A DNA stretch of 64,000 nt, taken from the NCBI RefSeq assembly GCF_964355755.1, contig NC_092674.1, positions 2,609,001 to 2,673,000 on the forward strand, read 5' to 3'. The translations under genes were made by a program, and so were the position numbers. Positions 55,265 to 64,000 of the stretch are shown piece by piece (positions within the stretch are counted from its first letter, which is position 1; the number at the start of each line of letters is the position of its first letter). Below the pieces are notes generated by a model that worked only from the letters and a program-made list of their open reading frames with translations, did not search any database and had not been told where the DNA came from. This stretch comes from Antedon mediterranea. Its lineage: Eukaryota; Echinodermata; Crinoidea; Comatulida; Antedonidae.

Positions 55265-58200
55265 CTGGAATAACAAATACAAACAAACTAATTAGTTTTT
55301 TAAAATCGGTTCCATTATTCCGGGTACATTTCCAGTATGCCTATAAAGCCACTCTCCTCAATTCGGCATCAATTAATTCATTATTTGCAACCCGTATTCA
55401 TCTGCTGCCGTCGTTTCTAAAATTCATTCTGCATCCTCAACCAAAATATATGATCATGCGCAGAATGGCTGTCGGTTGCCTGGCATGAAAATGAAAAGGT
55501 CTAACTCAAGACACCCCAATTAAATACTGTGGCTTTATAATTACATCTTCTGTAGACTACTGTAACTAAGAAAACATCCGATTTTGCAGCGGTCGCTAGA
55601 TACTATCTAACTGACCATCGCAAGTCAGTTAATACAAGTCTAGATGCATAGTCAATTAGATAGTACCTGTGGTAGCAGCAGAATCACGGTGAATAAACGT
55701 ATGCTGACATTAGAAGCCTAGACATTGGATTGGGGTTTTTTTTGGGCATTACTATTAAATTTAGTTTAGTTTACTTGTTAGTTGACATCATTCTATACTT
55801 ACTAATCTTCGTTTGTATAAAATTTCTTTGACGACAAATACAACGCAACAATCACTACCAAAGGTATGCCTGCAACATAATATATACACAGTAAGTAATT
55901 GTTAAAATTTTATAAAACTAAACGATAAGAAATATTTGATTGTATTGACTCGATTCCAAATACCATTCCAAATTTTATGGTAGTTTATTCCAATTCTATT
56001 TTTTATCCTATGTGTGTTCGTCCAACTTTTATTTCATCCTCTTTTAAAATGATTATAATTATTGAAATACATCGCACGTAATACATATAATATATTTTTA
56101 AAAATCATTTCCATATCCGTGAACTAACAAACTTCTCTACTGTTCAAAATTGTTTTCTAGTAACATGCATTCTTTTCTACAACTACATTCATATTCTTTT
56201 CTACACATTAACATTGAGGACGATCACAGCATATTGATCGAAACGTCGAGAAACTCAACACTTCTTTTCAGAATTAATATACGTGTTGTACCGCAAACTT
56301 TATATCAACATTTGATTTCGCCATGCAAATCTTCAAACAATATATTGTTTAATCATAATTATTAGCATTTAAAAAAAAAGATATGCATGGCATCCGCTCA
56401 GGATGAAGCAAACTCATGTTTGATTGTTAATATTAGCTTAAAAATTGGTTTGATTAAAAGAAATAATATAGGTTTGTTAGAGCTTTTATTATATTCTTTC
56501 AAACCAACTGCTGTAAGACTTCGTTCGACATACCCCAGGCTAAGCTTCCTGCAGTCCACCAAACCTTTCGTCCTGGAACGTTAAACACTTTGATGATTAG
56601 AAAGTACATACTTATGGCTTCCACGAAAGTCCAAGATATTGATACTAGTAGAAAGTAGTGTAGTAGGACTGCCACGGCTATGCAGGACCCGCTACCGGTG
56701 TCTGGTCGATCAATACCAAGGACAAACACTACGTCCAAGAGCAGAAGCGCGATGCATAAGTTGATCATTATCTTTTGGGGCATACGTTGTCTGATTTCCC
56801 TAAGATAACAATAATGTTATTTATCAAAACTCTGAATAATTGATTCACGAAATAACATGAATAATCTAAGTTTGAAAAAAAACATGCCCATGATGTGCCC
56901 AAATATGGTAGTGACATGCTCAAATATGGTAGTGATATGACATCATCATGTCTATATATGGGCACATCACATTTTGTTGTCACATAAAGTTTGATAGTGT
57001 AGACAGAGCTTTACAACCGTTACTGAAGATTTAATAAAATAAAAATACATAGGCCTATTCGAGGTTCTGTTGTGTAGATGTTACCGTTATACTTACTTTA
57101 CACTCAATAATGTAATTATTGTTACAATAAAGCAACAAATAGACAACACGCAACCGATGTACGATATCCAGGACAACGCTCTACCAGGCAGATCCACCTC
57201 ATCTGTTTTACGAAACTGAAATTAAAATTGGAAACAAATACTTATGTATCGCTTTTTCCCTTTGTTTATGACGTCAGTATATGCATAAATCCAACTTACC
57301 CTCTCTGATCAGGAGAAGGAAAAGAAGACAGATCAGACGGTGCATTTGTTACCAAATTGGAAGGAATTTGTGGACCTACGTCACTAGATTTAAACCAACA
57401 CTTCTCCCCACCCACTCTCTTACGGATCTAAGTCACTACCCAGAGGAAAAGTAAAATGATGGCGGATTGTAGAAGAAGCCAAAGACTGTGAAAATGGAAA
57501 AGAAATCAGCGAAAAAAGGCAAATTTAACATTTTTTAAATCTTGGTGATGTCTAACAAACACTCAGATTTCAGATACGGTTGTATTGTTTTTAGAATAAT
57601 ATTATCAAGATATTACGCTAAAAGAAGTAACAAAACCAACAACGCAAAAAACTGAATGAATGAATTATAAAAAATACTCTTTTACTCTGAGACTGAGAAT
57701 AAATATTACCATAAGAACAGCAAAGCTAGTCAGATGAGAACATTCACACGTGACATTATCCTTATTGCTCTTTGTTGTGCAACCAAGCTCTGACCAATCA
57801 GGGATGGTTTCGTTCCAAAATACGCACTTCGAATTGCTTGACGTCAGATTCTGAAGAAGTAATAGGTACATTAGTAGTTACTTAGCTACATTAGAAATAT
57901 ATTTATTAGTTGGTAAATGATAAAAGTTTGGAATTTAGAAAACTGAACTGATTATGAACATATAAATGTAATGTACAATATCTCTATTTTGAAATGAAAC
58001 TCCACAAATTAAAATAACACATTTTTATAGAAATGTTCGTGTTTTTGTATATTTAGTTTTATAATACCAAGGTTATTTATGCTCTCATAATGGTATGTCT
58101 TGGATTAGGATCAGATTTAGAAGGAGGGACAATCCACATAAAACACAAAATATTGCATTACGCCTATAATTACAAAATAAAGTACATTTGTAGTTTTATC

Positions 58201-59931
58201 CTTAAAGATAACAATTTCAGAAGTTTAAAATGAAATCAAGAATAGATACCTCTGGAACATTGAAGACAAGCTCAACCATTGTTTCTGAAGTCATCTCATG
58301 AGAAGGCCGGGTACTGTAGATGGTTGCTGCCAGAACAACTCCAGAAGTTGACCTGTTTGTTTCTTTAAGTGTTTCCGATGGAAAGAGTACATCATTGAAA
58401 AATACAATAAAGCTAAGGTTTGTCTGTGTTCCTGAAAAAAAATATGAAGGATATAGCTTGAAATAGCTGGCTTACTTGCCAATGCCAATATTGGAGAATT
58501 AATGAATGAGGTATACGATGATTTCCATGCATAAAGTTGGTTTTCACACATTTTGCATATATTATTACTTTATCTTAAATAAAGCATTGGTATTGGCATA
58601 ATAAGCGATATTTCTTTGAAAAAACATTTTTTTAACTCATGTAATACCATTTGGTCCAGTTAAAATGTTCTTAGGTAACCGAATTGACAAATCTGAATTC
58701 TTATTTTGGCAGCTTTTATCAATACACGACGAGGCTGTATCATCAGCAGCAACCAAGAAAAATACATCTGACGTCAGAGATTGTGTATTCAAACTTTTGG
58801 TTTCTAAAGCAAATGTGTCCGCAGTTTCGGTAATATTTTGACCATCTTTAGCAGCTGTACCAATTTGGTGTTCAAGAGATGATAAGATTGACGCGGTTGC
58901 TTCAGCGGTGATATCATTTTTGTTCAACACTCCAACAACATTATCAATGGTGTCAATTACAGCTTTAGTGACCTGAAGAAGAAATTAGATACAATACATT
59001 TTATTATAGCAAACTGTTATGGTCGTTAGCCCAATCCAGTGATTAACGACAGGGCCTGAAATAGACTAGAGCAGAACATGTATTATAGACTGTATACCAT
59101 ACTATACTATATAGATTTATAACCAAAGACCAAAGCGCTGTACATTAGGTAGAGCAGTATGGACAAATAGAATTAAATTATTCCTTAGGGAAAAGAAAAC
59201 TTTTTAACAAACCTGAAACCTTGTCTACACCATGAAACTAGTTTGACAAAAAAAGTGTGATGTGCCCACATCACACTTTGTTGTCACATAAAGTTTGATA
59301 GTGTAGAAAGAGCTTAAGAGATAACATTTTCCTAAATGTGGACAAACCGTCTATTAATTAATATATTTCATAATCTATTTTTAGAATTTAATAATTATAA
59401 TGTATCTAATTATAACCAAGCTTGTAGACAGTTTGACGTACGTTTTCATTAGTGGAGTTGAGTTCAACAATGTCTTCTAAGGCATCGGATACTTGAAGTA
59501 TATCAGCAGATTTCAAAGTAGAATTGTCTGTTATCTCTTCAAGTTCAACAGTAACTTTTTCAACATTCTCTTCAGTAACATTCTAAATTAATGTTATTAT
59601 AATTATTATAATTAAATATGTTTTTAAAACTTTGATTTAATACTAATGTTTGTGTTTTTTTAAATTGTGTAATTTACAATCTTGTACATATTGACAAAAA
59701 ACCATAAACAAGAATGATGAAACACAAGAACAAGAATAAAGGTAGAAAAAAGGTTTACTACCCAAAAAAGCTAAGAAAGTATATTTTGTTCCTATGTTAA
59801 AGCCTACAAAATGTACTTACTGTATTTTAAATTTCAATTTTATTTTACATTAAAAAAATGGTTTCAGTTTAAATTGTTCTCATTTTTAGTCGCGTGAAAG
59901 CGACTCTATAGTTCACTATGTCGGTCGGTCG

Positions 59932-59966
<35 letters not shown>

Positions 59967-60842
59967 GGTCCGGTATCACTATGCGTTTTATCGCTTTATG
60001 ACCTTATCTTGATATCAGTTTAATCTAGCTAAATCAATTTTTCACAGAATATTCCTTATGGCCAGGAATCGATGTGGTTATGATTTCACGGTGCGCAATA
60101 AAAAATTACGCGGTCTACGCACGATTTATCGAAATCACGTTTGTAATCATATCTTAACAACCATGAATCACAATTAAATAAAATTTGGTACTCATAAATT
60201 TCAGGGCATAAATCATCATATGGCAATACAATTACGTGCGTAGCGCATGTAACGCATGCGTACGCGCGCCTAAAATTTTCAAAATTTATTTTCGATAAAA
60301 TAAGAGTACGTTTCAGGCAATTTTAAGCGTTTACAAAATTGCCATGAGTGCGCAGATTTTTGCGCGCGCACTGCGCGTTAAATGTTATTGCGCACTCTTT
60401 TTGCCCGATTTCTGTTTTCTTGACTTACTTTTCAACTCGAAATTACGTTATACGAGCACGTCAAAAGTGACAGGCTACGCACGTGTAAATTAAAAAAATA
60501 TAAATGTTTTTAAACATTTCAACATTTTTAAACATGTTCAGTAATTTCGGTCAGTATAGTTCACTATGTCGGTCGGTCCGTCTGTCTGTCGGTCTGTCTG
60601 TCTGTCGGTCTGTTTGTCTGTCGGTCCGGTATCACTATGCATTGTAGCACGCGACTTAATGGCTGTTGGGCTTGTTTAATTTTAGATTTCGTTCCTGATA
60701 AAATTCTTATATAAAAAAGAGGAAATATATTGCTGAAAACATTGGAGAGTTATTTTCAAATGAAGTTTGACCAAAAACCGACAGAACAAGCAAAAGGTAC
60801 CTACCTTTGTAAGTGTTGCTATTTCCTCAGTAAGTTCAGTTT
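54766..60842 (-). CDS. gene B paralogue: GAIN-GPS-7TM half
   Basis: Nine exons match gene B one for one, with phases and splice sites kept: 60805-60842, 59442-59582, 58648-58972, 58250-58431, 57710-57850, 57097-57215, 56534-56799, 55803-55869, 54766-55264. GPS (CVFWNE..., HLT) and all TM motifs are intact. Only scattered substitutions are seen (e.g. KISTKT for KIATKT in the third loop). Ectodomain exons are absent to the window end, so it either continues beyond 64000 or is 5' truncated by the duplication edge at 63199. Confidence 0.82.
55803..55869 (-). CDS. gene B paralogue exon: TM4
   Basis: 67 bases, same length and splice phases as 11199-11265; acceptor is TTGCAG. Confidence 0.82.
56213..56251 (+). 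other. degenerate hammerhead-like motif (duplicate)
   Basis: TTGAGGACGATC...GATCGAAACGTCG, counterpart of 11628-11670; core C3 is T here. Confidence 0.35.
56534..56799 (-). CDS. gene B paralogue exon: TM2-TM3
   Basis: Protein identical to 11943-12208 in the stretch read. Confidence 0.9.
57097..57215 (-). CDS. gene B paralogue exon: TM1
   Basis: Sequence identical to 12507-12625 as read, within a high-identity patch. Confidence 0.87.
57710..57850 (-). CDS. gene B paralogue exon: GPS
   Basis: CVFWNETIPDWSELGC and CSHLTSFAVLM retained. Confidence 0.92.
58250..58431 (-). CDS. gene B paralogue exon: GAIN beta part
   Basis: Matches 13668-13849 with an Ile-to-Met type change near SHE(I/M)TSE. 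Confidence 0.85.
58648..58972 (-). CDS. gene B paralogue exon: GAIN helical part
   Basis: Matches 14069-14393; Asp-Glu to Asn-Lys change at GVL(DE/NK)ND. Confidence 0.85.
59442..59582 (-). CDS. gene B paralogue exon: GAIN start
   Basis: Matches 15741-15881; donor GTACGT. Confidence 0.78.
59890..60679. mobile_element. 790-bp GTCGGTC-end element with TTTTAG target duplication
   Basis: Same family as 27676-28469. TTTTAG lies on both sides (59884-59889, 60680-60685) and the empty site is at 16180-16186 in copy 1. Confidence 0.8.
60805..60842 (-). CDS. gene B paralogue exon: short stalk exon
   Basis: 38 bases matching 16292-16329; donor GTAGGT. Confidence 0.65.
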
Positions 60843-60863
60843 CTTCAAAAAAAGCAAGAGTAT

Positions 60864-60870
60864 TTTAATG

Positions 60871-60942
<72 letters not shown>
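60864..60942. repeat. (TA)n microsatellite
   Basis: About 39 TA units, left of the first ribozyme-element unit. Confidence 0.95.
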
Positions 60943-60946
<4 letters not shown>

Positions 60947-61021
60947 CAAAGAGCTGCATAGACAGGATATAGAAAAAAATCAAGATCAAATAAGTTAAAA
61001 CTGTCTCAATATAGATTTATT

Positions 61022-61062
61022 TTAACGACATGTTTCGGGCATAGCCCATCATCACGTGAAAA
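61022..61062 (-). ncRNA. mutated hammerhead motif
   Basis: Inverted sister of motif 1: GTGATGA replaces CTGATGA (core C3 changed to G), while stem II and GAAACATGTC remain. C3 pairs with G8 in the active fold, so it is predicted inactive. Confidence 0.7.
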
Positions 61063-61315
61063 GAATTGTAACAAAGGATAACATATATAAGTCACAAAAT
61101 TACATATTAAAACAAATCAGCCAATCAAAGATGTTAACAAACAAAAGGCATAGTTATAAAGGCACGCCTCCAAAAGCTATGGTGTACAAAGCAGGAATGG
61201 TTGCTTATAAAGCAGGAAATTTAAAACAAAGACAAAAGCTTCAAGTGTAAATAATTGTTAATATGTGAATGTCTCTGTCTTTGTGACTTATATATGTTAT
61301 CCTTTGTTACAATTC

Positions 61316-61358
61316 GTTTCACCTGATGATGGGCTATGCCCGAAACATGTCGTTAAAA
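61316..61358 (+). ncRNA. hammerhead ribozyme motif 1
   Basis: CTGATGA (61323-61329), stem II GGGC/GCCC with loop TAT, GAAA (61342-61345), then palindromic CATG and TC before the expected cleavage point after 61351. Stem I (TTTCAC against GTTAAA) has one mismatch. The palindromic stem III suits the dimeric form. An unpaired U sits at the base of stem II, so activity may be reduced. Confidence 0.7.
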
Positions 61359-61399
61359 TAAATCTATATTGAGGCAGTTTTAACTTATTTGATCTTGAT

Positions 61400-61757
<358 letters not shown>

Positions 61758-61758
61758 T

Positions 61759-62001
61759 ATATATATCCAAAGGATATGTATGAAAGCACCTGTAAATGCT
61801 AATTCTACAAGTAAATGTGCTTATAAGCAACGTTGTAATTGATTGTTCTCATTATAGTCTCCTGATGAGTGAGTTGCACGACTCACGAAACAAGCCTGTA
61901 GAGACCAAACTGTAGTTTTTACTTCTTTTCCAGACTTAACGTATATTTTAGCTCTACTTTACCGTATTGAGCACTTTTTAGACGGTTACATTGAACCGAA
62001 C

Positions 62002-62033
<32 letters not shown>
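61759..62033 (+). mobile_element. third ribozyme-bearing unit
   Basis: Unique ~250-bp segment between TA tracts containing hammerhead motif 3; no inverted ends seen and no coding frame. Confidence 0.5.
61857..61905 (+). ncRNA. hammerhead ribozyme motif 3, complete
   Basis: Stem I GTCTC (61857-61861) pairs with GAGAC (61901-61905); core CTGATGA 61862-61868; stem II GTGAGT/ACTCAC with loop TGCACG; GAAA 61887-61890; stem III CA/TG with loop AGCC; TA 61899-61900 before the cleavage point. All conserved core bases are present, type I layout. Confidence 0.85.
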
Positions 62034-62034
<1 letters not shown>

Positions 62035-62145
62035 AACAAATCAGGCAAAGCACATTAATTCTAAACCGCCCGGTGATATACTGAAATTTAATTAATTAAT
62101 TTGAAACGATAAAGATGAGGAAATCTGTGAGAATGAGAAAAAGTC

Positions 62146-63147
62146 GCCCCAACCGAGACTCGAACTCGGACCGCCTGCTTGATATGCAGATGTCCTAACC
62201 ATTACGCCCGTATTCTTAAACCGGACTTTAGTCGTAGTTCGAGCTAAAACTAAAAAAATGACGTCATTTTAATTCATAAACCGAACTTCAACTAAATCAC
62301 CGACTAAATCAGGCCAACCTCGACTAAATCGAGACGGATTTTGATCGATTTTTTTAGTCCTGGAGGGGGCAGACTAAATGGTCGACTAAATGGTTTTTAA
62401 ACGATGTTTATAAAAAACGTAACAGTCATTGAGTTGTTATATTGGCCAGATATTGAAGAATGAAATATCTATATTTATATTAGCTTAATTAAATATACAT
62501 TGGTATAAATTATAATAATGAAAATCATCTTTATTTACAACTGTATACAAATTACATTATTTTCTTCGCGCAAGTCCGACTTGAGCTACGTCACGCCACA
62601 GCGACAATGGGAGATGCGGCAATTCACCACGCGATGGAATGTTTAGGGGGCCTAGCGCTTTCTTGTCACGCTATGAAGTGCGTGGTTCGTGGCGATCATA
62701 CTTTGTTGGGGGCCTAGAAAATATAAAAGTTACCGTACCGCCATGGTTCCTAAATATATTTTTAAGATTTTATTTGTTGTTAATCAAATATACTTCACTG
62801 TTAAATTAATACTGATATTGTTCTAATAATTAACGATTAAAATTATTTTTCATGTATATAGTCCTGATGCGTAAAAAGTGTTGTAAGAAATGGAAAGTGA
62901 TATCAATGCGCAAAATTTCGTCTGCTCCTCAAATACTTTCTTGTCATTGGCCAATGTATAGCCTTTGTTACCCAGACGTGTGCAACTCGACTAAAAGCTC
63001 GACTTCATTAAGTCGAACTGCAAACTTCGACTACTTCGTTTTTGAATCGAATTTGAAGTAATAGCTCGAACTACGACTTTTCCAAGTCGAACTTCGAACT
63101 ACGACTAAAGTCCGGTTTAAGAATACGGGCCTTAGACCACTGGGGCT
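62146..63147 (-). pseudogene. tRNA-like sequence split by a MITE
   Basis: Duplicate of 16498-16569 with a fully paired anticodon stem (CTGC/GCAG type, five pairs). Interrupted at the D-loop TTA by the 62205-63131 element. Halves are 62146-62204 and 63132-63147. Confidence 0.6.
62205..63131. mobile_element. Harbinger-like MITE with TTA target duplication
   Basis: Ends GCCCGTATTCTTAAACCGGAC and its inverse, TTA on both sides, and the empty site CATTAGACC at 16553-16561. About 927 bp, no transposase. The 3-bp TTA duplication is typical of PIF/Harbinger. Confidence 0.85.
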
Positions 63148-63199
63148 TTCATGGTATTGTTCGAACTCGATTGGATAGCGACTCTTTAACATTCCGGCG

Positions 63200-63302
63200 A
63201 ATCGAACACCAATGTTTCGTTTTCACGACGCTCCACGCGGCCAAGCACCAATCGATATATGCGCGTAGCCGCGTAAAAACGAAACATTGACGTTCGATTG
63301 GA
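63200..63302. repeat. short foldback (CAATGTTTCGTTTT arms)
   Basis: CAATGTTTCGTTTTCACG faces CGTAAAAACGAAACATTG, with outer ATCGAAC/GTTCGAT; about 100 bp hairpin at the duplication edge. Confidence 0.7.
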
Positions 63303-63353
63303 TTTGCCGTCGCCGGACCGGAACCGTGCCGGAGCAGGTGTGAAAGGCCCTTA

Positions 63354-64000
63354 CGCCCGTATTCTTAAACCGGACTTTAGTCGTAGTTCGAGCTAAAACT
63401 AAAAAAATGACGTCATTTTAATTCATAAACCGAACTTCAACTAAATCGCCGACTAATTCAGGCCAACCTCGACTAAATCGAGACGGATTTTGATCGATTT
63501 TTTTAGTCGTGGAGGGGGCAGGCTAAATGGTCGACTAATATGGTTTTTAAACGATGTTTATGAAAAACGTAACAGTCATTGAGTTGTTATATTGGCCAGA
63601 TATTGAAGAATGAAATATCTATTTTTATATTAGCTTAATTAAATATACATTGGTATATGTTATAATAATGAAAATCATCTTTATTAACAACTGTATACAA
63701 ATTACATAATTTTCTTCGCGCAAGTCCGACTTCAACTACGTCACGCCATAGCGACAATGGCAGATGCGGAAATTCACCACGCGATGGAATGTTAGGGGGC
63801 CTAGCGCTTTCTTGTCACGCTATGAAGTGCGTGGTTCGTCGCGATCATACTTTGTTGGGGGCCTAGAAAATATAAAAGTTACCGTACCGCCATAGTTCCT
63901 AAATATATTTTGAAGATTTTGTTTGTTGTTAATCAAAAGTACTTCACTGTTAAATTAATACTGATCTTGTTCTAATAATTAACGATTAAAATTATTGTTC
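63354..64000. mobile_element. second Harbinger-like MITE, cut by window end
   Basis: Preceded by TTA and starting CGCCCGTATTCTTAAACC; few differences from 62205 onward over 647 bp. Confidence 0.85.

Noticed and set aside
60730-60972. 80-residue open frame ending in Ile-Tyr repeats
   Set aside because: It runs into the (TA)n tract; not a gene.
61056-61250. 64-residue basic open frame inside the ribozyme unit
   Set aside because: No start context, no homology recognised, and it spans the inverted arm; likely chance.

Overview
The window looks like a marine invertebrate deuterostome genome, most likely an echinoderm. It is AT-rich and intron-rich, carries adhesion GPCRs with SRCR, C-type lectin and HYR ectodomain modules, and is crowded with LINEs, Gypsy elements, MITEs and satellites. 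The taxon is an inference; no species marker was read.

Layout. 1-4424: a decayed Ty3/Gypsy LTR retrotransposon on the minus strand, cut by the window edge. 4950-7792 (+): seven exons of an adhesion GPCR (gene A, TM2 to C-terminus). A nested stack of foldback elements (7777-9593) sits in its last exon. 10278-42348 (-): a 15-exon adhesion GPCR (gene B) whose exons join in frame into 1,195 codons: signal peptide, an unnamed Cys-containing ectodomain ('X'), SRCR, C-type lectin (two exons), Thr-rich repeats, HYR, GAIN, GPS and 7TM. Its introns hold an intact two-ORF LINE (18240-23285), decayed LINEs, and a rearrangement of form A, inverted B, A, C, B: 22517-29227 is repeated at 29994-36704, with an inverted copy of 38957-39715 between the copies.

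42349-50925 is spacer built mostly of tandem repeats, including two oppositely oriented 21-bp minisatellites and a ~130-bp satellite with a four-unit higher-order period. They are bracketed by a ~70-bp inverted repeat (42947 and 50270). 50926-51550 (-) holds remains of another X-domain gene.

51555-63199 is a diverged segmental duplication of 4978-16625. Its copy of gene A is a pseudogene (truncated TM2, lost TM4, lost splice donor). Its copy of gene B keeps an open GAIN-GPS-7TM half whose N-terminus would lie beyond the window. The copies differ by datable insertions: nested MITEs and a solo LTR in copy 1; a 790-bp element, a Harbinger-like MITE and a ribozyme-bearing cluster in copy 2.

The most striking item is 60860-62033: three different hammerhead ribozyme motifs within about 0.6 kb, in Penelope/retrozyme-like fragments separated by (TA)n tracts. 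One has all stems and core bases readable. An inverted sister motif has lost the essential core C3.
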